A stretch of DNA of 64,000 nt from NCBI GenBank assembly GCA_028274465.1, contig CM051455.1:67167677-67231676 (forward strand), written 5' to 3'. The position numbers were made by a program, and so were the translations under genes. Below are positions 34,917 to 45,898 of this stretch, one piece after another (the stretch's first letter is position 1; each line of letters starts with the position of its first letter). A model generated the notes under the pieces. The model was not told where the DNA came from. It worked only from the letters and a program-made list of their open reading frames with translations, and searched no databases. The stretch comes from Plantago ovata. Taxonomy: Eukaryota > Streptophyta > Magnoliopsida > Lamiales > Plantaginaceae.

Positions 34917-36226
34917 GAACGCGAGTTTGTCGGACTCGAATTCAATCAAATAAATTTGTTATTTATCCAAAGGCAATTCACAACTACAACGAAAACCGTA
35001 GTGTAGCAGTAGAATGACCTCGAGTGTCGTTCTCTAAGGACTATAACTAGCTTTATCTATTTAACTAAGAATATAAAAACAGCAGACGGTAAGCAAAGGG
35101 GTTTTCTAACTGATAATGGAGATTGGTGATAGTATGATCCTTCAAAAGCATAACGGGTCAATAATCATGCGTAAATTTTTCGGTCTTGCATGGAGATCTT
35201 TGATCAATCTAATGTCCTGTTGCAATTATTAAGCACTACGAAAATAATGATACTGACAAGTCAATCTCTTTTGTCCTATTGTGTTCCGTAATTATTCAAT
35301 ACTACGAAGATAAACATGCGCATAGGTCGACGAGGGTCCAATTGTGCTTAATAATTAATACAACATACGAGAATTTAGGTTGAGCATGATCAACGAAATA
35401 AAGCAATAACATGGAGTATAATGCGCGATATAGCCATTAGCATGATTATCTTCCCTTTGCTAAGAATTCACATACTACCACCAACGATAAGTTTAGCTAC
35501 TAATAATTGGAATGCAATCAACAAAAATCATAGAAGAAGACATGTTGAAAGATATATAAAAATAAGTAGAATAAACTGTAAGATACAATGTTACCGAAGG
35601 TTGTCAATCTCCGAAGAATTGCGATCCTACAAGCTCCAATCTGCTATGAAAAAGTATCCCCTAAGCTACGAACCCCCAGAACAGGCTCTGGGAAGTCCCT
35701 ACCTAAAACTACAGAGAGAAGTGAGAGAATAGGTCTGGAAAAGTATGAAAAACGGAGAAAACTGAGCAACTATATATAGGCTACGAAATAGTGTGGGGCG
35801 ATTCGCCCTACACACCGGGCGATTCGCCTGGTGTGGGGCGACTCGCCCCACGTCCCGAGCGATTCGCCCGGGAGTAAATTTCGCGGAATTCCACGTTTTC
35901 GATGCGTTTTTGGATTTCTTCCCTTTTTCGGACTCGGTTTCTGACTTCTACTGGCCTTCTAACCTCCAGATTCGACCCCTAGTCTCCAAATCCTATCCGG
36001 AAACCTTCAGATACTCCAAATAGTCTTCTGGAACACCAATTCCTTGTCAACTTCAATATAATTGCCCGAAAATTCTCATTTTTCAACCAAAACCTGTAAA
36101 ATAAAAACTAAAGGGAAACGTGACACTATTATAATAAAATGCACCAAAATATAGCTAAATTAACATAGAGGATAGCTAAAATAGGTGAAAAAGACTCGAA
36201 TGAAAGTGTAAAATACACATTCATCA
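34917..36226 (-). repeat. 5' LTR of Ath-B, lacking its last four bases
   Basis: It matches 28660-29970 but starts GAACGCGAG instead of TGATGAACGCGAG on the plus strand. GC palindromes at 35793-35872 and the TATA box at 35771-35780 are kept. The primer-binding site is missing. Confidence 0.92.
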
Positions 36227-38326
36227 TCATGCCACGAACCTGTGAATAAGAATGAACATAGGCAGCAAGACCACAGTAGTTAATAGTGTGAGAAGTATCG
36301 GGTGGATCAGATATGGCTTGCAACACATGTCGCTTGCCATCCACCTCAATGGTGCATGTCCTTCGGTAGATGTCTATCACGGAGCGTAGTTTGGTCAAGA
36401 ACGTTCGCCCCAAGAGAACGACATCCCCCATCCAGGTGTAGAAGACGGCATAACTACAAAATTGGTGTATACAGAAGCTTCACCAATCTTGACCAATACA
36501 TTCTTCACAACGCCTTTGGGTCTCACAAAGGATCCATCCGCCAGTTGCACAATAGCCTTATGCTCAGATAGTTTACCAAGGCTACTCTTCTCAAACACAT
36601 TCATTGGGAGCACATTAGAGTAGGATCCCGTGTCAAGTGTAGCACGGACATCTTCAAGTTCACCAACCCCGACCTTAACATCAAAACTTTGAGGGAGTGG
36701 CTCGGGATCCTCTTGCTCCTCTTCACTCTCGTCAGAACCAAGGTCCTTCTCTTCTTCCTTGGCTAGTGGAGGTTCTTCCTTCTTGCAACACTCGCACTTA
36801 GCAACCTTCTTGATGGTGATTTCGACAGGTAGATCACCCACCAAGGTAATGGACATCGACTTCTCAGTGTTGCTAGGCAGCTTGCCTTGCTCCCTACTTG
36901 CTCCTCGGTCGATCAATTCTTGCATCTTTTGATGGGAAAGCCTAGTGCTCTCTTCCCATCTATCAAGCCTTGCCCTAGTCTTCTCAGGATCTTCTTCATA
37001 ACGTTTGAGAAAACTTTGGGTGTGATCAACCATCTTTTGCAAGTTCTCCATCAGTTGAGCCGACTTCGACTTCGGTTGCTCTTTCGGACCGTGGTTTTTG
37101 CAGTGGTCATTACCATAGTTAAGCCTACTACGGTCTTGGTTAGGACAATAAGTTTGGCTAGCCGGTGCACATCCTTGATTGTTTCGGAACCCTCTTCTCC
37201 AAAATCCACCTCGAGGGTTTCTACCATCTTGTCCGTAGCTAGCTTCTTGGGTACCAAATTCCGTAGCAAAGGCTTCCTCTACGCCACCTTGAACCCAGTT
37301 GCCATCATCATATGCGAGCTCCGATCTACACATATGAGCTCCATGCCCATAGTTCTTGCATATTCGGCAAACTTCGTTCGAAACAGCTGTTCCAGTGGCG
37401 CTCTTGAGGACTTGTTTCAATTCGTTGGTAAAGCACTCGAATTGATCCCCATTCCCCCTATACATAGGGGCTTCTTGAGTAGGTGGAGATTCAGGTCCAC
37501 GTCTCCTAACCATTTCCCTTGGGTCCTTCAACTGCGAACCCTTATCAAGCCTTTCGAAAACTGCCCAGACGGCTTCTGCGGTTTCCTCCCAAATATTGCC
37601 ACGGCATTGGAAGTCCACCACTTGTTGGTTCTCGAAGGTTAGTCCATTATAGAAGTGTTGGACTAGATCAGAAAGCTCAAAACCATGGTGAGGGCACTTG
37701 TTCATGAGGTCCTGGAACCTCTCAAACACGGTGTAGATGGTCTCATCATAGTCCTGTTTGAATCCAGTGATTTGCGTCTTTAGCGCGGTAGTCAAGGTGT
37801 GAGGGAAGTATTTTTCCATGAAAGCTGAAAAAACCTTCTCCCAAGTGTCCAGCGAGCCCGCCGGTAGAGAACTCAACCATGACTTGGCTCTGTCGCCAAG
37901 CCCCATAGCAAAAACTTTCATCCTCAACTCATCCGTTGTTATTTCAGCTCCGGGTCGTGGGAGTTGGTTGACGAAATCATCGATATCGTGCAAGTACCCC
38001 ATCACATCTTCCCTTGCTAAGCCATAGAAACTCGGAAGTTGTTGGAACGCGTGGTTCTTGATTTCCAGATTTCGAGTTGCAGACGAAAGAACAATCGTCG
38101 GTCCCCTCATACGATCCTTGGAGGGTTGAACCCATGCTTTCAGTGGTCTAGCTTCTGCCATTCCGTCGATTTCCTTGAAAAGACTGTGTAGAGATTCAGA
38201 GAAATCGGTATCCTCTATTTCCTCTAGTGCACGCCTTTGAAGTAGTCGCCTTCTTTGGTGGTAGACTCTGTCGATCTCAACAATTGAATCAGCAAGCGGT
38301 GTTCCTCTAGATCGTGTATGTGGCAT
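36227..38326 (-). pseudogene. Ath-A gag-protease
   Basis: Gag starts at 38326 (MPHTRSRGTPLAD). Around residues 150-255 lies a retrotransposon gag domain (AFMEKYFPHTLTTALKTQ to VQHFYNGLTFENQQVVDFQC). Near residue 325 is an intact CCHC knuckle, CRICKNYGHGAHMC. Near residue 561 is the retropepsin motif ATLDTGSYSN. A frameshift near 36425 separates the protease end (RTFLTKLRSVIDIYRRTC), and Ath-B interrupts the last codons. Gag would form the particle. No RT follows in this element. Confidence 0.92.
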
Positions 38327-38449
38327 ACACTATCTGTAACAAACTAGGAAAGGAGTATCAGAGAGAGATTAAATAGGAAAACTAAAACTACTAGAACTAG
38401 GTATTGAATGCTGAGAATATAAACAAATTAAACAGGTAAAGGAGTATAG

Positions 38450-38467
38450 TCCCCGGCAACGGCGCCA
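38450..38467 (-). promoter_or_regulatory. tRNA-Asp primer-binding site of Ath-A
   Basis: The plus strand reads TCCCCGGCAACGGCGCCA, the 3' end of plant tRNA-Asp. Three bases separate it from the LTR. The tRNA-Asp primer is typical of the Athila/Tat group. Confidence 0.93.
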
Positions 38468-38470
38468 ATT

Positions 38471-39734
38471 TGATGAAGCGTTAGGATGTCGGGTTCCAAC
38501 GAATCAAATAAATTTGTATTTAGCCAAAGGCAATTCACAACTACAACGAAAATCGTAGTGTAGTAGTAGAATAACCTCGAGTGTCGATCTCTAAGGACTA
38601 TAACTAGCTTTATCTAGTCTAACTTAAGAATTTAAAACAGCAGACGACTTAGCAAAGGTTTTTCTTAACAGATAATGGAGATTGGTGATATTATGGTCAT
38701 TCAAAGCATAGCAGGTTAATAATCATGCATAAATTCCCCGGTTTTGCATAGAGATATTTGATCAATGAGTTGTCCAGTTGTAATTATTCAACACTACGAA
38801 GATATAGATTTAGATAGATCAAAGATCAATGAATTGTCCAATTGTGCTCAGTAATTATTCAACTTTACGAAGATAGAGATTTAGATAGATCAAAGAAATA
38901 AAGCAATAACTCTAGGTATAATGCGCGATATAGCCATTAGCATAATTATTAACCCTTGGCTAAGAAATCACATACTATCACCAACGAGAAGTTTAGCTAC
39001 TCATAGATGTCATGCAATCAACAGAAATCATACCATGAATGAATGAAAATATGATGAAAGAAATATAAAAATAAGTAGAAAAACTGTAAGATACAATGTT
39101 ACCGAAGGTTGTCAATCTCTGAAGAATCGCGATCTTACAAGCTCCAAACTGCTAAGAAAAAGTATCTCCTAAGCTAAGAACCCCCAGAACAGGCTCTGGG
39201 AAATTCCTACCTAAAACTACAGAGAAAGTTGACAGAAAAGGTATGGAAAAGTATGAAAAATGGAGAAAACTGAGCTCATATATATAGGTGTTCGAATTGT
39301 GTGGGGTGAAGGGCCCCACACACCAGGCGATTCGCCTGGTGTGGGGCGATTCGCCCCACGTCCCGGGCGACTCGCCCGGGAGTAAATTTCGGCCCTTTAA
39401 GCGTTTTCGACGCGTTTTTGAATTTCTTCCCCTTTTTGGACTCGGTTTCTGCCTTCTAGTGACCTTTTAGCCTTCAGACTCGACCCCTAGACTTCAAATC
39501 CTATCCGGAATCTTTCAGATACTCCAATTAGGCTTCTGGAACACCAATTCCTTGTCTACTTTAATATAATTGCCCAGAAAACCTCGTTTTTCAACCAAAA
39601 CCTGTAAAATCAAAACTAAAGGGAAACGTGACACTATTCTAATAAAATGCACTTAAATATAGCTAAATTAACATAGAGGATAGCTAAAATAGGTGAAAAA
39701 GACTCAAATGAAAGTGTAAAATACACATTCATCA
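38471..39734 (-). repeat. 5' LTR of Ath-A
   Basis: The repeat is 1264 bp, TGATGAAGCG to ACATTCATCA on the plus strand, partner of 25905-27163. GC palindromes are at 39299-39380 and a TATA-like box near 39278-39288. Confidence 0.95.
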
Positions 39735-39739
39735 GACAA

Positions 39740-39843
39740 CGTGGCAGATCCTTTCACCAAGGTCTTATCAGTGGATGCCCACTTAAGACATTATATTAAT
39801 CTAGGAATTAAAAAGGTGACTGGCTCTAGTCCAATTGGGAGAT
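39740..39843 (+). pseudogene. Ang-2 pol end and polypurine tract
   Basis: The sequence resumes Ang-2 RNase H after the GACAA duplication (NVADPFTKVLSVDAHLRHY) and ends with the polypurine tract AATTGGGAGAT directly before the LTR. Ang-1 has a TAA in place of the Leu after FTKV, so this copy shows the longer ending. Confidence 0.88.
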
Positions 39844-41950
39844 TGATAGTGTATATGTCCTAGAGACAGTCTTTATTAAGGGCATACAACCCTTATTAAG
39901 GGCATATATGTACTATTACACAGGTCAACGTAATATAATATATGTTTGTTTGTTTGACGATTGTGTATCGCTTTCATATTTATATTACACCAGGCATACA
40001 TCATGTTATCTCTATTCCTGTCTGTATTGATATCAAACATGTCCCCTCGGATAGATAACCGATCACACAGATAGTGGGAGCTATGTGAGTTATCATCTAT
40101 TCCAAACTCTCCCTAGTCGAGGTTCATCTCGGATGTAGGGGTCTGAATGAACCAGGCGAGACTAGTATGCGTGGAGGTTATACTTGTTAGAGCAAGTGTG
40201 AGCTGATCCCACGACCACGGAACGGATTGTTAGACAATCTAGAAACGTTCTCATAACTCCGCATAGTTGTTCGAAGGGTGATTACCGAACAATAGAAGTA
40301 CCCACCGGAAACTCCCATCGATGTATACTCTACACCGAAGTGTCTATGGGAACTGGAAAGTTGTCGAAGTGATGGCAGTCGTCCTTTGGACTTACAGGAC
40401 TTTATCATCACATTTGTTGTCCCATATCCTTGGTGGACCCGTCGATGTCAGCTCTGAATAAGCAGTTGACCCAAGACACGATCCAAGATTATGGCTACAT
40501 ACAAATGGGGGTGATAAGTGATTCTGTGAAGGATTCATCTCTCACGTGTAGCACAGGAGAGCACTTCTCATAGTCGTTCATAGTTGTGATTGGTTAAACC
40601 GCTGGCCAGCGTATCAATATTATTATGATAGTCATAATAGATATCGGATTCACCAAGCAACTCATTGAAGACGCCCGTTGATCTATTATTGGGATAGACA
40701 CATCATCGATCCTAGATGCATTCGAGTCAGTCAGATGAAGGGACGTTACCATCGCCGCGTTGAGTGCAACAGACTTCACAACGAAAGGGTTTGCTTTGAG
40801 AAACCTCTCAAACGTCCTCATGTATTAATATTGCAAATGGAACCGTCTAGGAATTCCATGTTGCCTAGTGTAGCACTTGCTTAATACAATGAGGCCCTAT
40901 GGGTCACACTATGTGGTGATTCAGCTTATCCGAATATCCTTGAAGATGGAATCGCAATTAATTTAGAATTAATTATGATTGATGAATTATAATTGATTTG
41001 GTATTAATTATATCTATTTGTGGCTCAATTAATGATTTGGAATTATTAATGGAATTGATTGATTAATTGTATTTTATGTAAATACAATTAAAGATTATAT
41101 TTTAGAAATATAATAGAGGTTTGATTTGAAAGGATATACTAATTTAGAATTAATATATGCACATGGGCAAAATCTACTTAGAGTTTGAATTTCCTTCGAA
41201 TTATAAGTGGGTCCCAAAATTGGGACCCACATACCCCCCCTTGGCCGGCCGCGTGTAGTAGTAGTATGGGAGGGAGTTTCGACTCCTTCACATATTAGAA
41301 GTCAAGGGTTAAGTTAGATTTTCCTAATTGAGTTCTAACTTAATTGGGAACGAATCTAAACTTAAATTGGTTTCCTTGTGCAATAAGAATTAGAGTTCTT
41401 ATTCCTTTATGAAGTCTAAAAGAATTTTCTTTAGGCTTCTATTGACTACTATATAAGTAGGTCATTAGAGAGCTTTTTCAATGCCGAATGCTTAGAGAAT
41501 TATTCTACCTTTCGTAGAGAAAATAAAAAAACTCTCCCCTACCTCTATACCCTAGCCGCGCGCGCCACTCTCCACCGGAGGAAAATCGCCGCCCCATCTT
41601 CTTGGCCACATAAAGAATATCCTAGCATTCTTTCCGATAAGCTGTTTATCCGTGGATACCAAGGTTGAGGTTCAAAGAGCTGGAAACTAACTTTTATTGT
41701 CTTGCAGATAATCAAAGTATTGCAGATATCTTCGACTTCGACGAAGGAGAAGATTCACCGGACCATTACGAAGACTTCATCGATTGGCATATCGATTCAA
41801 TACCTATTCTTGCTTTTGGAGTATTGTAAGTCTTCTGATTTATGTGTTTATTATATACGTTATATGCATGATCAATTAACCTGCATGTTAAGAAATTTTT
41901 TGAAATTCCGCTGCGTACCCTAGAGGTAACTCTGACCATATTTTCTTACG
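39844..41950 (+). repeat. 3' LTR of Ang-2
   Basis: The LTR is about 2107 bp, TGATAGTG to TTTTCTTACG, with the last base changed from A. It is more diverged than the other family LTRs. The inverted repeat (near 41209-41231) and the 68-codon frame (40678-40884) are kept. Sire-2 gag begins directly after it. Confidence 0.92.
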
Positions 41951-43131
41951 TTGAGGCCATTAGTGATGAAATGGTCACTGTCATAAATGATGGACCTATC
42001 AAGATCACTAAACTTGAGAGAAGTTTTCCTCACAAAACCACGGATCCCGCTGGTAAGGAAACTATCTTAGGAGAACCAGTTGACACTGCTGTTCCAAAAC
42101 CAAGAGAGGAATGGACTTCCGACGAAGCCAAAAAGATTCCGTCTTGATGGCCAAGAAAGAAACATCATCATTCGATCAACTCCGTATACTATACAGTGCA
42201 AACTGTGGGGTGCCAAAACTGCTAAGGAAGCTTGGAAAATGGTTCAAGATCTTTGCGCTGGATCTGATAAAACCAAGGAAAACAAACTCGAAGTGCTGAA
42301 GTTAAAGTTCCAGAACTTTAAGCAAGGTAAAATTAGTCGCTGGAAGACTTGGACTTCAGATTCAAAACTCTAGTAAGTGAGATGGCTGCCTTAGGAGTTG
42401 GAAACCTTTACTCAGATTCTGAGAAGGTGAAAACCATTATCAGAAGTCTGAACCAAGAATGGATCCATACTCAGAATTTCTACTATAATCAAGGAATGCC
42501 AAACATCACATCGACAGAGTTGTTCTCTCATCTTGCTACTGTCAACTACGAGACAAAGCAAAGAGAAAATGTGTTTGCTGAAAAATTGCAAAACATTGCT
42601 CTTGCTGCAAAGCCGTCATCTTCTGAAAAGAAGAATGATAAAGAGCCTGCTGATGAAAATGCTTTAGTTGTTAAAAACATGAAGAAATTCATCAGTAAGG
42701 AACTTGAAAGGCGAAAAGCAAAAGAGAAGTTGAAAAAGCATCTTGGTAACAACTACCATAAGTACAAGAATGAGGCTAGCTCGCTGAACAAGCAGGCTCA
42801 GCAAGCAAATTCCTCTGAAGAACCAGCAGTTGGAAATGATCTTTGCTTTTACTGTAAAAAGCCATGACACTTCAAAGCAAACTGTCCTTTGCTGAAAGGC
42901 AAATCTGCTGAAAAGAAGAAGAAGTTCAAAAGGGATTTTATTGCTGAAGAAAAGAAGAAGCTTCAGGCAAAAATCGATGCGTTGTGCATTGATACCATCT
43001 CTGAAGACAGTGAGGTAGAAAGCTCAGACACTGAAGAAGAAGAAGCCACTCTTGACGTAGAGATTGGCAAGGAAGTTTGTGGAATAGCTATGGAAGCTTA
43101 TCCAGTTGTATCAAACTACGAATTTGCCTAA
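41951..43131 (+). pseudogene. Sire-2 gag, N-terminal and zinc-knuckle part
   Basis: Gag begins truncated (VEAISDEMVTVINDGP). Frameshifts near 42115 and 42345 split it. LKLKFQNFKQGK, LVSEMAALGVGNLYSDSEKV and the middle block match copia gag (UBN2-like). The CCHC knuckle near 42844 reads CFYCKKP-stop-HFKANC: the Gly codon is TGA at 42865-42867. The downstream Lys-rich and acidic stretch runs to 43131. Gag would build the particle; this copy cannot. Confidence 0.85.
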
Positions 43132-44300
43132 TGGCTGGTCAGGTAAACAGTCCTACCTCTGACTCTAACTCAGAAAGTGAAGATGATATTGACCTTGATA
43201 GAATTCAAGGAGAAATCGAAAGGTTTGAGAAAACTCTGAGCAAACAACAAGAGAAACTACAGAATACTGAAACTCTGACCAAGCAAACTACTGAAAAGTA
43301 TGTCTTGCTGAAAGAAGAGTCAGAAAAGAAGGATGCTGAAATATTGCATCTCAAGAGGTTGATTGCTGAAGCTACAGAGAAGAATTCTCAAATGGCAATA
43401 GAATTGGAAGAGTATCAGTCCTCAATTCTAAAGTTACTTGCTGAAATACAAGAAATGAAAAAGATGAAAATCAATTCCAAATCTTATGCTGATGCAAGTA
43501 ATACGCTGACTGAACTAAACTCTTATCTGAGCGATCCATCTCAGAAACAAGGTTTAGGTGCAACGTATGAAGGTGATGACGTAATAATCTTGAGTAAAGA
43601 TAAATCACCAATTACCTTTGTATGCGCAACTGATAGTGGACAACCAGAACTCTATCAGATTGGTCAATCTAAGGTTGCTGAAAAATGCAATCAAGTACCT
43701 ACGACCGTAAAGCCCGTCGTTGCTACTCAAAGTAACAAGACTTTAAAAGGAAAACAGGTTGCTGAAAAGCAAACTGTTAAGAAAAAGGATGTTGTAAAGC
43801 ATTCCGCCAAAAAGGTTGCTGAAAAGCAATTTGTTAAGTCAAAAGGCAAGATTACTAAAAGTAATCAGAAGACCTTTGCTGACAAACCTGAATCAAGTAA
43901 GGTTGCTGAGACAAAAGCTCAGCATTCTCCAAAAACTGGACTCGGTTTCAAAACCAAGCAAAGTCAACTTTTTCATGAGTATAAGCAAAGTCAGCAAAGA
44001 TACTTCAAAGAGATGAATAAAACCAAGCCTAAGAGTTCTAACAAAACTCAAAACGCTAGGGCTAGAAGGAACCTTGCCAGAAAAGAACTTACTGAAAAGT
44101 ATGTTCAGCAAAAAGGTCAACCGAGCAAGACACCACATCAGAAAGTGGATTTGATCAGCACGAATCAAAAGTCTTTCGGCTCAAAACCTCCTAGTTCCTC
44201 AGCAAGTAGAAAACAAGTCAAAGTTGAAAAACTTAAGACTTGGGTTTCCACTGGATGTATTCTTGAACATGTTAATGGACATCCAATATTGGATAATTAA
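43077..44300 (+). CDS. Sire-2 gag C-terminal coiled-coil region
   Basis: The first codons overlap the preceding frame. From 43131 the likely gag continuation is open: an acidic Ser-rich start, a predicted coiled coil (IQGEIERFEKTLSKQQEKLQ through IEEA-type heptads to about residue 140), then a Lys-rich part with repeated V-A-E-K units. It stops at TAA 44298-44300, a stop shared with Sire-1. Such long coiled-coil gag tails are unusual outside SIRE-like elements. Confidence 0.7.
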   Translation: MWNSYGSLSSCIKLRICLMAGQVNSPTSDSNSESEDDIDLDRIQGEIERFEKTLSKQQEKLQNTETLTKQTTEKYVLLKEESEKKDAEILHLKRLIAEATEKNSQMAIELEEYQSSILKLLAEIQEMKKMKINSKSYADASNTLTELNSYLSDPSQKQGLGATYEGDDVIILSKDKSPITFVCATDSGQPELYQIGQSKVAEKCNQVPTTVKPVVATQSNKTLKGKQVAEKQTVKKKDVVKHSAKKVAEKQFVKSKGKITKSNQKTFADKPESSKVAETKAQHSPKTGLGFKTKQSQLFHEYKQSQQRYFKEMNKTKPKSSNKTQNARARRNLARKELTEKYVQQKGQPSKTPHQKVDLISTNQKSFGSKPPSSSASRKQVKVEKLKTWVSTGCILEHVNGHPILDN

Positions 44301-44323
44301 CTTGTTTGCTCTTGATTGTGCAG
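44244..44323 (+). other. Candidate gag/pol intron in Sire-2
   Basis: The same 80-nt segment as 1638-1717, with GT start, gag stop and pyrimidine-rich GTGCAG end. Removal joins KTW to TSATETNN in frame and deletes the stop. A second in-frame donor at 44271 is also possible (53 nt). Confidence 0.4.
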
Positions 44324-45893
44324 ACTTCAGCCACGGAGACAAACAATGCAATCTGGCACTTTGATAGTGGTTGTGGAAAGCACATGACGGGCAACAAGAA
44401 TAACCTTATAAACTATAGACGGTGGTCTAAAGGTCCAACAATAAGGTTTTGCTGGTGGAGGCTTTGATTCTACAAAAGGTTATGGTGACGTGAAGTTAGG
44501 ATGCATTACCATTTCGAGAGTTCTTTATGTCAAAAATCTTAAGTGATGAATGTAAACTTATAGACTTTGAGACGAAGAAGGTTATTATGGTTGCTAGAAG
44601 ATCAGGAGGTTTGTACACTGTAGATTGGTCTTCAGCAATCGTTGAAAAATGCCTTGTCTCAGATCATGATTGCCTTGCTGAAAAAGCATGGTTATGGCAT
44701 AAACGAACAAGTCACCTAAACTTCAAGATGCTGAATAAGCTGTCTAAAAAGGCACTTGTAGTTGGATTACCTAAGGTTACTTTCAAGAAGGATGGTGTTT
44801 GCAATGCATGTTAGCAAGGAAAGCAAACCAAATCTTCTTTTAAGAACAAGGGAGTACCGTCAACTACAAAACCTTTACAACTCTTGCACATGGACTTGTT
44901 TGAATCTTCTTCAACAAGCTATGCTGGTAAGAAGTATGGTCTGGTGGTGGTAGATGACTATTCAAGATTCACTTCGGTGGTATTTATCAAGCACAAGTCT
45001 GAAACAAGGACTGAAATACCTAACTTGCTGAATAAGCTTGAAGTCATGAAAAATGACAAGGTAAAAGTCATAAGAACAGACCATGGCACTGAGTTTGTAA
45101 ACCAGTACATAACTGAGTATTGCACTTCAAAAGGCATACAACATCAGTTATCCTCAGTAAGGACACCACAACAAAATGGTGTTGCTGAAAGGAAGAATCG
45201 CACCCTAAAAGAAGCTGCAAGAACAATGCTTACTGACACTGAAATAAGTGAAGCTTACTGTGTTGAAGCGATTAATACCGCCTGCTATACTCAAAACAGA
45301 TGTCTGATTACTAAGGAATACAACAAAACTCCCTATGAGTTATTTGTTGGAAGACCTCCTAACATCACCCATCTAAGAGTATTTGGTTGTAAGTGTTTTG
45401 TTCTTAACAATGGTAGAGAATACCTAAGAACATTTCAACCAAAGGCAGACGAAGCGATATTTCTTGGTTACTCCTTGCATAGTAAAGCTTATAGAATTTA
45501 CAACAAAAAGGCACAAAATATTGAAGAATCTGTGCATGTTGTATTCTATGAAAAGTCACAAGGAGTGCCTGGTGAAGAAGAAATATCAGATTGTATGAAG
45601 AAGCTACTCATACACGAGCAAAGAACTAAATCTGATGCTAGGCAAGTCAAGTCAATTGAACTAAATGATGATTCTGACAATGACTCTCCTCCCCCGAGTC
45701 ATGACAAGATAAATATAGTTCATGACAAAGAATTTCCAGCAAAAAAGACGCAGTTGCTCCGGATGTTGCTGAAACAATGCAACTTCCTGTGCCTGCTGAC
45801 GAGTTACCACAAACTAGCAATGTTGAACAAGCAGATGCTGATGAACCTATCTTAGCAGAGACACAACAAAATACCAGGAGTACTGAGCAAGTA
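44324..45893 (+). pseudogene. Sire-2 protease and integrase
   Basis: The protease motif FDSGCGKHMTG lies near 44363. One extra T near 44447 and a deletion of about 55 bp near 44540 break it. The pre-integrase part AWLWHKRTSHLN is followed by TAG at 44812-44814. The integrase (44884-45855) keeps Asp in LLHMDLFES, Asp in IRTDHGTEF and Glu in QQNGVAERKNRT. A frameshift in an A run (45743-45748) precedes the linker. Ath-C cuts it at 45899. Confidence 0.9.
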
Positions 45894-45898
45894 CATAC

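Larger units (their letters stand above)
28660..36226 (-). mobile_element. Ath-B: internally deleted Athila-like element
   Basis: Inserted in Ath-A gag-pro with the exact duplication TCATG (28655-28659 and 36227-36231). LTRs are at 28660-29970 and 34917-36226. The 5' LTR lacks its last four bases and joins RNase H sequence directly, so the primer-binding site, gag, protease and RT are gone. RNase H and integrase fragments remain, split by a solo LTR. Confidence 0.92.
25905..39734 (-). mobile_element. Ath-A: gag-pro-only Athila-like element holding Ath-B
   Basis: LTRs lie at 25905-27163 and 38471-39734. The exact duplication GACAA (25900-25904 and 39735-39739) falls inside Ang-2 RNase H. A tRNA-Asp primer-binding site and gag-protease follow the right LTR on the minus strand. 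After removing Ath-B (28660-36226), the gag-pro end at 28655 runs directly into a noncoding 3' region without RT, RNase H or integrase. The element therefore looks non-autonomous. Confidence 0.93.

Noticed and set aside
36887-37642. 251-codon plus-strand frame opposite Ath-A gag
   Set aside because: It is a shadow of the gag-pro gene; Ath-C shows the same kind of opposite-strand frames in shorter broken pieces.
39740-41950. A separate solo LTR after Ath-A
   Set aside because: Ang-2 RNase H sequence and polypurine tract lead directly into this LTR after the GACAA duplication, so it is the 3' LTR of Ang-2.
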